The notes: generated by a model from the letters alone, not told the origin. Counted from the first letter of the stretch, positions 1 through 12,700 are shown. The stretch: DNA of 64,000 nt from Cryptomeria japonica (GCF_030272615.1 NC_081406.1:111011783-111075782), one strand, 5' to 3'. Numbers and translations are program-made.

Positions 1-232
1 TGATGCTCCTTGTTTATTCTAGATTCATTGTGCAACATCTTCTTTGTTAATTAATTAAGTCTTCAATGTGTGATGCATGTGAGGCATGACAAGTGCAACG
101 CTATTGCATAAGCGCAAATGCTAAGTCACGTGACGTATGTAAAAATCCATGATAACTACAAGAGCAACGCATGATGAGTGCATGATAGAAATACGCAAAG
201 GCAATGCATGATGACTAAGCGCAATAAGTGCA

Positions 233-480
233 ATGCAATGCGCACAAGCAATACGTGAAGCGATGTGTGATGGAAACGTGAAGGCAAAGCGTGAAGGTGA
301 TGCCAAGGACGCAACATCGCTGCATGACAATAATGCGACACCACTACGCAATCGCAACGCAACATCGCTACGCAACAACAATGAGACATCATTGTGCGAC
401 AGGAATGCGACATCGTTGTGCAACGTATATAAAAGCAAAGCAGAAAAAATGTAAAAGCAAAGTGCGACGTATGTAAAAGA
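233..480. repeat. Degenerate minisatellite of ACATCGCTACGCAAC-like units
   Basis: A run of imperfect short repeats built on words such as GCGACATCGTTGTGC and GCAACATCGCTACGC, interspersed with AATGCGAC. Reading frames exist on both strands only because the repeat lacks stop codons. I see no protein-like composition, so this is treated as non-coding repeat. It may be the tail of a larger element that extends left of the window. Confidence 0.6.
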
Positions 481-504
481 AAAGCGCAGCGTATCACCAT
501 GCCT

Positions 505-655
505 TAGTCAAAAAATTTAAATTTTTAATTTTTTAATTTTTTAATTTTTTTGTATTTTTTAATTTTCTTGATTTTTTTGTATTTTTTAAATTTTTCAAAT
601 ATTTTTGGTATTTTTAAATTTTTTGATTTTTTTGGTTTTTAATTTTAAAAGACGC
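505..655. repeat. T-rich low-complexity tract
   Basis: Runs of ATTTTTTAATTTTTTTG-like sequence, about 150 bases with almost no G or C. It is followed at 705-718 by a purine-rich stretch ending in GGGGG, which resembles the A-rich tail plus polypurine tract near the 3' end of some Tat-type retroelements. No matching LTR was found, so this stays a low-complexity call. Confidence 0.5.
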
Positions 656-1408
656 TAACTCTAAACTATACTAAACTAGGACACCTAAATTTACAACTAT
701 GCTTAAAAAAAGTGGGGGTCCCCATTTGCCATGATGCGATGTGTGAAAACATCACAACAGGTCGACTGCTTCATTACCTTCTATATTACCAATGGAATTT
801 TTCATCAAGGCTCTAGGCTGCATAACTAGTAGAGTGAATGGGGTCAATGACAAAAGGATTAATAATAAGTTTTTTCTACAACAATCACTTTCAAACCTAG
901 TTGCCATCCTTATATGTTGTTGTATTAAAAATTATCATGTTTTAGAGGCAATTCTTGCATGCATAAGATTTTTTTATTTAATTTGCATCGGGCTTCAAAG
1001 TTTAGAATAATCAATTTAAAGTGTCATGTTACCTTGGAATATATGTGTCTATTCTACATTATGTTTTTGTATCTTTGGTGTTTGTTGTGTGCCTTTAAAT
1101 TGTTCTAAAGAAGAGCTATTCAAGGGACTTTTCAAGGCATGAGGGCTCCAAGTGACTTTATACTTCTTTTAGTCATGCAATCAAGGTTTGTGGCAAAATC
1201 TCTTAAATAAGCAATCAATTGTATAGAAGAGGGATTAGAAAAAGATTTTTTGTAGGAATTCATTTGTATTTTCCTCTCTCTCTCTTAGTCTAGGAGAGTT
1301 TTGAGAATTGTTGTGATTTTTGAGTTCTCCAAGCACCAATCTCAATATTTTGATTTTAAGCAATACAATGGGAATTACCTCCATGGTAGTAACTTCTTTT
1401 TTTTTTGA
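656..1408. other. No gene recognised
   Basis: AT-rich sequence with only short frames (the longest, at 792-1010, has no family features). Nothing beyond the T-rich and A-rich tracts was seen. Confidence 0.5.
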
Positions 1409-1459
1409 AATAAAAATATAGATGACTAAATTTATTTTAGGATAAAGATAATGATTAGA
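1409..1459. repeat. ~60-bp tandem repeat, left part (interrupted by a retrotransposon)
   Basis: The words ATAGATGACTAAA, AGGATAAAGATAATGATTA and GATTTCCAAA recur. This left piece ends at 1459 and the same unit resumes at 5149, so the element at 1460-5148 landed inside a pre-existing tandem array. At least three diverged units are visible when both sides are counted. Confidence 0.75.
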
Positions 1460-2273
1460 TGATGCAAGAGCATCCCTAATCTATGAGAAATGTTGCATCT
1501 ACCAAAAATATTTCCTTTTTGTTTAGTTCTTGTTCAATTTAATGTGCATTTTTCTGTGTTCCTACCAGTATGTTCTAGTGGTTGCTTGTTTTTCATTGAA
1601 GATCAAATTTTAAGTTTCTAGGCTTGTTCATGTGCTTAATTCTATATTCTTAGTTCATTTGGATTCTTTTTCGGCAAGATATTAATTCTGCTTTGACTAT
1701 TTCTGGGTTTCGGAGCAGTTTTGGATTTACCAGTTGGATTCCTTCTTTTCTGAAGCATTTTCTTGGTGTGTGGATCTATTTGGGGTCTTTCTCAATGTTC
1801 ATTGGTGTGTGGTTGACCTTATTGTTGATCTTCACTTCTTGGTTGTTCTTTTTCAGAGGATTTTCCTTCTTTCTTAGGGCCAACCTCTTTACCCATTTCA
1901 TTTTCCTGCATTGGTGAAGGTAATCTTTTGTGGCTGACCCAAAAATATTCTGGAGGGTATATATATTGTTTTATGTGATTATTTGTAAGTAATTAGAGTA
2001 GTATGAGGATTACAATTCATGATTTGAGATCCAAATGACTCTGAGAGTTCCAAATGGATTATAATTTGGCATGTAGTCTGCATGTAACCGGTTGATTACC
2101 AAATGTTCTGTGATGAATGTATGATGATAACTGGTTGATTTTTGGATGTTCTAAGATGTTATTATGATATGATTCTATAATATTTCAAATTTGTATTGTT
2201 CCTTTCATTGTGTTGCCCTTTCTGCATGAGCCGATCAGTTCTCTTTCAAGATCTACTAGTCATGGTTGCACCA
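1460..2273 (+). repeat. 5' LTR of the gypsy element
   Basis: 814 bp, matching 4337-5148 along its whole length with many point differences. It starts TGATGCAAGAG and ends TTGCACCA, immediately before the primer-binding site. Confidence 0.9.
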
Positions 2274-2275
2274 AG

Positions 2276-2287
2276 TGGTATCAGAGC
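2276..2287 (+). promoter_or_regulatory. Primer-binding site (initiator tRNA-Met type)
   Basis: TGGTATCAGAGC lies two bases after the 5' LTR end. This is the classic plant retrotransposon primer site complementary to the 3' end of tRNA-iMet. It primes minus-strand DNA synthesis. Confidence 0.92.
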
Positions 2288-2437
2288 TAGTTGCAAACCT
2301 TGAGGAATTCCTTTGGGTGGGAAAACCATCAATTGGAGTCAGGATAGAGGTTTGTCCAATAGATCACCGAGGAGAGGCAATCAAAATATATAGTCAAATC
2401 GCCAGAGTAATGGCAGTTCATTGGAGCAGAGGAGGAG

Positions 2438-3180
2438 ATGTCTCCTAGAAGGATGAACCCTCGAAGGGTGGAGCAAATGATGGAGGACTTCAAGAATGAG
2501 ATGAGAAATGAGATTCGGAATGCATTAGTTGGTTTATGAAGGAATCTAGAATCTAAGGATGAGTATGAAGAGGCTAGAGAAGAGCTTGAGGCAGAGGAAT
2601 TTGAAAGACGGGAAGATGATAGAAAGGAAAGATTTTTGAGCAGTGGCACAAGCAATTAAAGTTCATAAAGTGGAGGTTTCAAGGTTTTCTTGAATGCTGA
2701 ACCCGAAAGATCTTATTGATTGGACCAGAGAGTTGGAAGACTACTTTGAGTTTGAGGATATCAAGGACATGTAGAGAGTCCAGTTGGCACAAACTAAGTT
2801 GAAGGGGCATGTTGCCTTATGGTGGAAAGAATTGCAGAGAGATAGAGTTAGGAATGGTGAAATGAGGATCACTCAGGGGAGACAGATGGTTGCAATATTG
2901 AAGGCTAAGTTCATTTCGAGAGACTATGAGTTGGAATTTTTCAAGAAGTTACAAAACCTGAAGCAGAGAAACATGAGTGTGAAATATTATACCAAGGAAT
3001 TCTACAAGGTGATCATCAAATCTGGACATAGAGAGATGGATAGAGAAAAGGTGGCAAGGTACATAAATGGACTTGCATTTAACATTCAAGATGAGATGAG
3101 TATGTTGAGGATTTCTACAGTTGAAGAAGATTACTAGTATGCTTTGAAGGTTGAGGAAAAGGTGAGGAGAAGATAGTAGA
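2438..3180 (+). pseudogene. gag: gag (capsid) relic of the gypsy element
   Basis: The N-terminal part starts at the ATG at 2438 in one frame and is charged and Glu/Arg-rich. The capsid core lies in another frame at about 2690-3180, with the retrotransposon-gag signature: a DWTRELEDYFE-like segment, then LKGHVALWWKEL, then a helical region ending in the RYINGL motif. Frameshifts and stops (for example TAG at 2772 and 3135) break it. Gag proteins form the virus-like particle that packages element RNA. No CCHC zinc knuckle was recognised downstream, which may reflect decay. Confidence 0.8.
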
Positions 3181-3472
3181 ATAATCCTATAGGGAAAGAG
3201 AGATGCAAAGGACAGATGAGTGGCGGTATAGAGAAGAATAATGGTGAAGATGAACCAAAACCTAAGTGGAATAAGGAATCGAATCAAAAGACACAAGGAA
3301 AGGAAGTGGTAGTAGCAATAGAGACTTTTCAGACAAATAATTCAAGTGTGGAGAAACCAGACATAGATTTTATGAATATAACCAAGGAATGGCAAGAAGT
3401 TGTATGACAAATGAGTAACCAGAAGGTGGAGTTACTGGAACTGAATGTGCACCAGAGCAAGGTTAATCTCTG

Positions 3473-4108
3473 ATGTTGAGAAGAGTCATGATGGAGCAGA
3501 GTAGTGAAGATACCAGACCTACTGAGAGAAGGAGTCTTTTCCAGACTATGTGCAAATCAAGTGGTAAGTGTTACAAGGTTATTGTGGATGGTGGAAGTAC
3601 TAATAATTTGGTATCTGAGGAGATGGTAGTGAAGCGTGGATTGAAGAGGCTTGAGCATCCTGGTCCTTAAAAGCTGAGTTGGTTACAAGATGTTCAAAAG
3701 TTGAAGGTAAAAGAGCAGTGTTCGGTGAGTTTAAATATTGGGCCTTTTAGGGATGAGGTCTTGTGTGATATTTTATCTATGAGTTCTTGTCATGTCTTGT
3801 TGGGAAGACCTTGATAGTTTGATAGAAGAGCTATTAATGACTATAGAATAAACCTAATCACTATTGTGAAGGATAGGTAGAAGTTCACATTGCCTTCTTT
3901 GAAGGAGGGAGAGGAGGAGGTGAAGAATATGAGTCTTGAGAAGAGTTGCAGTGCTGAGAAACCAGTTGTAGAGGTTATACAAGAAGGTGGCATGACCTTG
4001 CAGAAGGATCAAGTTGATAAGTTTGATATCAAGATGGACTTGGATGAAATAAAGCTTATGGTGACAAACTGGATGAATTGTTGTGGCAAAAATAAATTAA
4101 AATTGTAG
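3473..4108 (+). pseudogene. pro: Retropepsin-like aspartic protease relic
   Basis: The frame holds IVDGGSTNNLVS, the retropepsin active-site region in which D-G-G replaces the usual D-S/T-G, as in many plant gypsy proteases. It is followed by a LNIGPFRDEVLCDIL strand and a HVLLGRP motif. These are the conserved protease blocks of plant chromovirus-type polyproteins. In-frame stops occur near 3668 and 3815. Beyond about 3890 the sequence is Glu/Lys-rich linker, and the RT expected next is absent. Confidence 0.8.
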
Positions 4109-4336
4109 CAAAAAGAGAGTAGTAAGCAAAGACAGTGTGCTGGTAACAAGTAGGGACAAAATAATGAAGAAAGTCAGGATCGAGAGAATCTGGTTGAGGT
4201 TTCGGAGGAGCTAAGGAAGGGGTTTGCAGATAAGGAAGATGTTTGGATCATAAATGAGCATGGGATCTATATCTCAAATCATTTTTGATGTTCATGAAAT
4301 TCCTCTCATGGAAGATCTCTTTCTACCTGGGGTTTC

Positions 4337-5148
4337 TGATGTAGGAGCGTCCTCGGTCTACAAGCAATCTTGCATCAACCAAAAATATTTCATTTTTGTT
4401 TAGTTCTTGTTCAGTTTAATGTGCAGTTTTTTGTTTCCCTACCGATATATTCTAGTGCTTGTTTGTTTTTCATTGCAGATCATATTTTTGGTTTCCTGAC
4501 TTGTTCATGCACTTAATTCCATATTCTCAATCCATTTGGATTCTTTTCCAGCAAGATATTACTTCCAGTTTGACTGTTTCTAGGTTCAGGAGTAGTTTTG
4601 GGCTTAGGTCAATTGGATTCCTTCTTTTTCAGAGCATTTTCTTCATGTGTGGATATATTTGGGGTCTTTCTCGATGTTCTTTGGCGTGTGGCTAACCTTT
4701 CTATTGATACACACTTCTTGCTTGTTCTTTTCTAGAGGATTTTCCTTCTTTCTTAGGGCCGACCTATTTACATGTTTCATTTTCCCACATTTGTGAAGGT
4801 AATATTTTGTGGTTGACCCATAAATGTTTTGGAGGGTATATATGGTTTTATGTGATCATTTGTAAGTAAGTCGAGTAGTATGAGGATTTACATTCATGAT
4901 TTAAGATTCAGATGAGTGAGAGTTCTGGATGGATTGTAATTTGGCATGTAGCCTGCATGTAAACAGTTGATTACCAGATGTTCTGTGATGAATGTATGAT
5001 GATAACCAGTTGATTTCTAGATGTTATAAGATGTTCTTATAATCTGATTCTATAATCTTTAAAAGTTTTATTTTTACTTCCATTATATTTCTCTTGTTGC
5101 ATGAGCTGGTTAGTTCTCTTTGAGGTTCCATCGATCATGGGTGCACCA
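4337..5148 (+). repeat. 3' LTR of the gypsy element
   Basis: 812 bp, a diverged copy of 1460-2273. It starts TGATGTAGGAG and ends GTGCACCA, then the TTAGA target duplication. No convincing polypurine tract is present immediately upstream, consistent with a deletion joining the protease region to the LTR. Confidence 0.9.
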
Positions 5149-5300
5149 TTAGATTTCCAAACAATTCTAAATAGATGACTAAACTTAGTTAAGGATAAAG
5201 ATAATGATTATATTTGCAAACAATTATAAATATATGAATACAATTATTATAGGATAAATATAATGATTGGATTTCCAAATAATTTTATTTTGAAGTACAT
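5149..5300. repeat. ~60-bp tandem repeat, right part
   Basis: It continues the array at 1409-1459. Units start GATTTCCAAACAATTCTAAAT, TATTTGCAAACAATTATAAAT and GATTTCCAAATAATTTTAT, each followed by AGGATAAA-ATAATGATT in the complete units. This is host or older-element sequence into which the 3.7-kb element inserted. Confidence 0.75.
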
Positions 5301-6049
5301 ATTTGTACATAATTTTTACTCATTTAAATTTTAATTACGTGACTTTTGATCATTTTTTACGGGGATGCAAATAAAATTATAAAAGTATGCCCCTGAAACC
5401 TTAACCCATGTCCATTATTGTTTTTCATTCTCCAAAAGAGAATAGGAAAAGAGTAAAAGAGAGGAACACAAAATAAGAATCCATGAATTTTATGATTTCT
5501 TCACTTAACATGAGAAAATATTCCCTACTCAACCTAGTAGAGCATGTTCTGGTTTCAATTGGAGGCCAAACATCGGGGACTGGGGTGCCCTGGGAACTCT
5601 ACTCTTGGGAGCGGGGTGCTCTAGGAACTTTGCTTCCCCCTATATGTCCTCAAACTAGGACTTAAGGTGTAAAATGAGAAGGAGATGCTAAAAATAGGTG
5701 CTAAATTGGGGTTGGATCAATCATGTTGGGCACAAAAGGGAAAAATGATAAAATAAGGACTATCTGAGCAAGAAATTATATAAGGATGGAATTTACAATG
5801 CTACAGTAGGTATACTTGGAGCATGTATCACATGATTGAGTACGATATTTAAGATATTGTATATTGAATTAATTTTTAACAAAAATGCACCTCTTTGATA
5901 GTTATTGTTGGAGAAACTTCTTATTTTACAATTCAAATTCCACCTTAATGGCATTATATACCCATTCAATAGGTCAGGTTTTTGCAATTTTCATTTCAAA
6001 GACATGGCCCTATTATATGTTCACCTTTGAGGAAATCATATTCTCTAAT
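5301..6049. other. No gene recognised
   Basis: AT-rich sequence. A short GC-richer patch at about 5570-5650 contains an imperfect internal duplication (GGGTGCCCTGGGAACT and GGGTGCTCTAGGAACT). No coding signature was found. Confidence 0.5.
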
Positions 6050-7770
6050 TGATGTTGGCAACACTGCAACAAACTAAGAGGCGGGAATGAATCAGTTTGT
6101 ACCAAAACTTACTGCAACTTAAACCACAAATCAAATATGATAATTAACAGTTAAAGTATGAAACAACACCACATCAATAACACACATGACACCAATATTT
6201 TGACATGGAAAATCTAGTTAAGGGAAAAACCATGATGGGAACCTACCCACCATGAGATCTAATACCCTCTTAAAAGCAAGTGAAATATTAAAATGGGGAA
6301 TGCACATGCGTTCAGGCACACTACCTACAACTCACTGCTCAATTACAAGAAACCTATAAAGGCTACAACCATTAGGGAAGGCTCACTACCTTACAGGAAG
6401 TCTCATTGACTTACAAAAGCATTCAGACAACAATCCAAATTACATGAACTATGAAAATACAATATCCATATACCTAAGTGTAGTTTTGGTTAAGCTCACT
6501 ATCAAATCTTTTGCAACACACTTCTTTGCATAACTACATACAACTTCCCTCCTACTAAATGATTGATACAATATTCGCACATAGCATGATGCCTCTCAAT
6601 GATCATTACATTCATTTATACAAGTCATCCATCTATATTACAAGGTTGGATAAACCTTCAATACAAATAAAAAAATAATAACCTCACACACTACAACAAT
6701 ACATGCAGACCAAAACAATATTGGCTAAGACATAGTCTAGACCAATATAACCACCACAATTATGAAACACCACCAACAGTTATGCCTTGATCATCCGCAA
6801 CACTCTGCAACACCAAGAATGTCGCATAATATGAAGAACACCAACGAACAAGGAAAAATATTCACTAGAGTGTATTATAATGAATGTGGACCACCAATAC
6901 ACATATAACACAACAAAGGCAACAACTTGGATCACTAGAGTCATCATCATCTCTCTACCGAAGCTCAAGAACACCAACATAACTAACTGTCGACATGAAA
7001 GATTCACTTGTGGATTTCCAAATCATGAACCACTCAAACTGAAGACACACATCAACATCCAAAATACATCCCACACATTCACAACTAAAGATATTACAAT
7101 TTTGGAGCAATACAAAGCATAAAATAGGATACCGAATAACATGAACAACTGAATATCAAGCTTAATATTGAATCGCATAACTTGATCAAATCAACATGTG
7201 GACCTCTGAAAATTTTGTTGAATCAACTAGAGATAAGAATCTCAAAACCTATTAAGCTGCATCAATTCATCTACAACACAAAGGGTAAACCAACTCATCC
7301 AACCAAACTGCAACACTAGAATACAAAGAAGAATATGTTGACATCAATGACAACACATCATTCTAGCAAACTTCTCAACAATATCCAACAATATCCCCCT
7401 TTGGAATTGATGACAACATATGAATATGAAAAACAATCAATTCAAAAAAAGAAATCAACTCTCAGCAATCTCCCTCAAAATCAAAAGGATCAGCTCCCCC
7501 TTAGGCAAACAACTCAATTCACAAATCTCAAAATGCTCTTCTCTCCCACAAAGTTTTTCACATGCTTCTCTCTCCCTTTGACATCAATTAAAAAGGCTCA
7601 ATAATAAGGATTCTCTCCCCACAAATTTGTACATATGAACCACTAAACACCAACATTGACTATTCTCCCTGAGTAGCAGCCTCACTCATCAATCCAGAGC
7701 ATAAAATATCTCTATAAAGTTCACCGAACTAATGCAAATCCATGCATGTTAGTTCTTATCAGGAGGGGCA
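6050..7770 (-). mobile_element. Copia-type LTR relic with a stub of internal sequence (minus strand)
   Basis: Read on the minus strand, a G-rich polypurine tract (7394-7404, AAAGGGGGA core) precedes TGTTGGATATTG at 7390, as at the start of many plant Copia 3' LTRs. The sequence then runs to about 6050. Its last part contains the R/U5-like text seen in many Copia LTRs: GGTTTTTCCC, a TTTTCCATGT-like block and a CCCGCCTCTTAGTTTG-like block. Upstream of the tract (7405-7770) is a short tail of internal sequence without recognisable pol. No second LTR or target duplication was located, so this is a truncated 3' end. The family call rests on remembered sequence patterns, not an alignment. Confidence 0.5.
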
Positions 7771-9475
7771 ATCAGCCCTAGCTTCTCTTTGAGACACATC
7801 AAATGTATCTCATAAAGACAAATACCTTTGATTTATCCCTATTGATTTCTTGTCCTGATGCCTTTTCATACAAAGTTAATATTTTTAGAAACTACCTAGC
7901 TTCATTTGCTATATTAATGTATACCAATTTTACAATTCTACAAGACATAGAGCATAATCAATTAATTATTTAATTATGAGGTTAAAATGCACTTTATGTT
8001 CATGAAATTAAATTATCATTATATAAGAGAAAAAACAAATCCTGATGCTAAGATGTTATATTAGATTGGTCCCCTACATCCTATAATACCCCATATGTAT
8101 ACACTTTATAGGTATGATTCATGCATTATGTTATAAAATGCCTAAGACTAATGAAGTAAAAGGATTAGGCTCTTCATAAAAATTTCTTACTAAAGTATGT
8201 TTACTTACGAAATTCATTTGAACATAATGTTGATTTATCAATAAGGTAATGCTTATAATTTCATGCTACTCTATGATTTCATTACACTTAGGGAACTCCA
8301 TAAGCTAATCCACTTACAAGCAATGAGTCTTACTAATATAATTATCTATAAATACATCCTATGTGTTGCCAAAAATAAGTTGGTCAATGATACACTCATC
8401 CTCCTCATTTATCAAACTATGTATCACATATATTATTATAAACAAACTATAATTATTTATTTTAATATTATTGATCATATTATAAGTTCCTGCCAATGGT
8501 AGAATACTATTGCATTCATTGATTATTTTTTCCCAATTAGTTTAACCAATCAATGCAAGGAATTAGAAATTTTCATCCAAAATTATATACTTTAAATTTA
8601 ATTATTATTTTTTATAATTATAAAAATATCATTTTTCTATATTTTATTGGTTTGTGTTCTTTTCCCCCCAAAAATGTAGCTTTTTATGCATGTAGTACAA
8701 CATTTATCACTATGATGTCACTATCACATTAATCATGTACCAAAGAAATGCAAGATAATTGAAAAGAATTCAACTATTCATCCTTGTTAGTTGCTATCGA
8801 TAGGCAGGATAACTAATGCATTCATTGGATGCATTAATTTTGTTAGGCTATCCAATCATATTGCAGTATTTTGAAACATTTATAGGTGTTTCTATAGTTT
8901 GATTCAAGGAACATTTTATTATTATTTTAATAAAATTATTTATCTTCTTTCTCATTGGTCTATTCTTGAAACAGTCATGGGCAAAAATACATTTTCCTTT
9001 TGATTAAATCATCCAAAAAAATTATTTATTTAGAACAATCCAAAATGACAATAAATTTTGGTCTTCATTGTCAATTGATTTCCACAAAAATCTAGAGAAA
9101 TCATTCAAAAATCTAGAGAAATCTTTTTTCCTTTTAATGAATTGTACCAAACTGTAATAAAATATACCAAAAATATAAGATATTATATTGTAAGATTTGT
9201 TCCTCTGACAAATGAGATTTAATTCAGTGGAGATTTAATTGTATTTTTGACAAAAGTGGCATGTGTTTAATGCATTGAACTGTTTCAATAGTATAATGTA
9301 CATAAAACTTCCCTCTCGCATTTTTCTTTTAACTATAGCACACAGTGAATGTCCAGATACACTTCTCGGGTACAATGCATTATTGGACAGTACAAGTTGA
9401 ATACTACTATTGTTTTAATTAATGCAATGGTTGTGCAGTTGGTCATCATATTAATTATGGTTTGTTGAGTCTAGA
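7771..9475. other. No gene recognised
   Basis: AT-rich sequence without long frames or recognisable family motifs. Confidence 0.5.
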
Positions 9476-9749
9476 ATGTTCATTCATCTGCCTCTATCAG
9501 CTTCTGTGGCCTTTGTATTTGAGCACAACGACAAATTGTTATTTTTGTCTTCCCAATTCAGAAACCATCGAGTAGCAAACCTTGCTATGTGGTTTGTGCT
9601 TGCAAATTTAGGTAAAATGATTTTCTTCTAAAGTTGTTCCTCTATGTATACCTCTGATTCATATGTGCTTGATAGGCTAAAGTAATATTGTCACATTTGC
9701 AGGCTTGTTGAGGACCTTGGGTATTGAGGACAAAGATATCAATGTTTGA
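9476..9749 (+). CDS. Small two-exon ORF candidate, unknown function
   Basis: I do not recognise this protein. An ATG at 9476 opens a frame to 9611, where TTAG|GTAAAA forms a donor. An acceptor TTTGCAG ends at 9702, and the frame continues from 9703 to TGA at 9747-9749. Joined, it gives 60 residues, mixed hydrophobic and basic, ending in an EDKDINV tail. The exact phase match across a canonical, well-formed intron is the only support. It may be the last two exons of a longer decayed gene, a captured gene fragment, or chance. Confidence 0.25.
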
Positions 9750-12700
9750 AGATCAAAAAATGTATTCTTTCAAAGTACTATGAAACCATATAGCAGATTT
9801 GTCTATATTTTGTTAGTTGTCCACAATATATTTACCTTTTATTTTCCACTTTCTTTTTTTGTTGAGTTCTTCAACGTCTCGCTTGTCTGTTACAGATCTA
9901 GATAATCTGCTTATAGATCCCCTGTCTAGCAGCTAAATTTAATACATTTGTTTGTAATCTTTTGGGCAATGTTTAAATGATATGAAACGCTTAATTTAGA
10001 GTAGTGGACTTCATTTGATCCAACAATCCATCTGATAAAGCTAATCTTGTTTTCAAGTTCAAGGTGCAGTAATTTTTATTATCAAAACTCCACCAAAGAG
10101 GCTGGCTGCAGAATCTTCTTATAGATCTAAGGCATTTAGACTCTTCCAAACTTCACTTTTTAAAATTTCCTATCTCTTTTAAATCCCTTCAATTTTCCAA
10201 GGGTTGGAGGATTAAGTATAAATTCCAATCAACATACAAATTCCTCTAGAACTTGCAATATTCTTCTAGTAAAATCCATCACCCTTTTTTAACATAGTTC
10301 GTCAGTTTAAAAAAAAAAAGATACAACAACATAAGTTACATATGGTTGAGCTTAGAAGAGGCTACTACATTACTTGGTGATTGTTAAACCCTTAATAATC
10401 CTTCACCTCTTTTTTTAAATTATTCTATGAAATATATTCATTAATCTTACAGCTGAGATTTGCTGAAGTTCTTTCCAATGCTGAAGCAAGCCATACTTGC
10501 TCTCTTCCTTCACTAGTAACAATGGCGTGGCACTTTAGGACTGAGAGGGTAACATTGAAGCTCCAGGTCTGCAATTCTAGTGACATGAATAAGAATACAA
10601 AAGCTATTTGCAACCATAAATAGATATTTGCCTTCATCCTAGTCATATTTATTGGTAAGATAAAAATTTATGTATAGTAAATAATTTTTTACAAAAATGC
10701 CATCATCCTTTTACAAGCAAAAAGAGGACGAAAGAAAGTGGCAGTCATGTATAATGATGGATTGAGGTTCTAGCATGTAGAAGGAACTTTAACACAATTT
10801 TGGCAGCCCATGCTTGCTAATTTCACATCCAAAATCTCTATATGCTAAACTATAGACACTTAGCTCATATTGACAATATACTAGATAGTAACTAAATATA
10901 TATTAAATAGGGCAGGCAAAATAAAGCACATCTCATAGTTTGAAACTTCATCAGTCCAACTAATGAAAGAGATGTGAGAAGTGAACAAATTGAGCATGCA
11001 TCATTAAGAAAAGAAAAATATGTACATAAATTAATTGATATATGATATATATGTGTAAACAAATTTCTGGACTTCTAGGCCTTCTAGGGATTTTAGTTCA
11101 TGATATTTAATATTATATAGTAATCCAAATAAAACATATACAATAGATTGTTTCTAATGCTAAATTGTATATACCTTGAGGTAAAAATTACATAGAAGTT
11201 AGATCAAGCAAATAATCATTTAGACTATTGCAACAATAGGATGCATGCATATGTTCTAGTAGCAACCTCAAGTTATGATAAGGAATGACTTTCATCTGAT
11301 TACAAACTACTGAAACTCTTAGCATGTTTGTATTTTTCAATCATTGTAAATGAATTTATATGGGTTTCTCAATGAATTTATTTGCTGTTATGACCTATAT
11401 CAAGTATTTAGGTCCAGGTAGACAAATTTTGACAAGATTTTCATTCTTTTGGCAAAGTTGTGGCAGCGTGACCTAATTTTTAAACTTAGAAAGCTATACA
11501 AGATCAATCGGCAATGTAAATTACAATGCTTTTAATTCTACCCAAATTAACCTGGCAAAGAAATAAAACATATAATAATGTAGGTCACTGTCAATGGATT
11601 CTATGTGTTGTGAGGTTATCTTTTTCATAAAATTTGTAAGACCTTAATAAAATCTGCTTAAAGGCATTATATTCAATAGGAATTTGTTACATAGCCTAGG
11701 TTTTCACAACCCCAATGTCCTCCTTTAGGAATAACAAGCCTTCTGAATCTTCTCTCTCCTACTTCTGGGAGACCACTCCATTTTCTTACAGGCCATATTT
11801 TTTGCATAGAAGTATCTAGGAAAATTCTTAATGGAATTTACTTCCTCAAGAGATTTTAATTTATCTCCCATAGCTAGACAGAGAGGCCTTTATCCTCTGA
11901 TGACTTCTCACCTTGATCACCTCAATGGTGGAAAGGCAAGTCAACTTTGCAAATTTTAAAGAATTTATACAAGCAAAAATAAAGCACGTGGAGTAGAAAA
12001 GGTGTTTTCCTCACTTGTAGCAGATTTCCCAACAAAAGTCACCTAAGCTGGAGAGAAAACCTTCTTCTGTGTGCAAACTCAACCCCGGTAGTATGCCAAC
12101 CATCACAAGATCTTTACTCTGCTGCCATTAACAAAACCAGATCCTCTAAATCTGTAACAGGTATCATCGAGATACAATTTTTTTTCCCACATTAAACTGT
12201 TTATGGAAGCTTATAATCAGAGCTCTCAACTCCAGCAATTGAGCTCAACAAATAGCCTGCTATGCCAAAAAAAGGGGCGCTGTTGAAAATACCCTATGTT
12301 TTCACCCATGTTGCATACTTGAAACAGTGAAAAGACAAATGCCAAACGTTGAAAACTCCACATTTTCGCTTCTAAAAGATGATCACGCAACACAAAACTT
12401 TTTCCACCATGCTACGTGGCATTGTTTTAAAACATTATACTTTGTTTTTAAGTATATAGCTTTTTATAGTGCCCTTTGAAATGCATTAATCTTCATTTCT
12501 CTATTATTCTTGTATTCAAAATTCTCTCACTTTTAAATTACTTTATAAGAAGTGAATTAATAGAAATTATTTTAAATTAAGTTTTTCTGTTTCTACGTAA
12601 TTTATTTACTGTTTAGTTTTTGTTTTTACACATTCATTTACACTTACAGTATATGTTTTGAATCTGGATTTATTTGTGAGAGTGTGCAGTGTGCAAATTT

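Larger units (their letters stand above)
1460..5148 (+). mobile_element. Ty3/gypsy LTR retrotransposon, internally deleted (non-autonomous)
   Basis: A complete LTR-to-LTR insertion of 3.7 kb. Both LTRs begin TGATG and end GCACCA. The flanks carry a perfect 5-bp target duplication TTAGA (1455-1459 and 5149-5153). A plant iMet-type primer site follows the 5' LTR. The interior encodes a gag core and a retropepsin-like protease, then jumps to the 3' LTR with no reverse transcriptase, RNase H or integrase. The gag and protease resemble chromovirus-type gypsy proteins. The element could only have moved with enzymes supplied in trans, or it lost pol after insertion. LTR divergence, with many substitutions and small indels, indicates an old insertion. 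Confidence 0.92.

Noticed and set aside
121-500. Overlapping plus and minus frames of 60-114 codons
   Set aside because: Open frames caused by the minisatellite; no protein-like features.
10425-10646. Minus-strand 73-codon ORF with hydrophobic N-terminus
   Set aside because: No conserved motif, no splice context and no neighbour supporting it.
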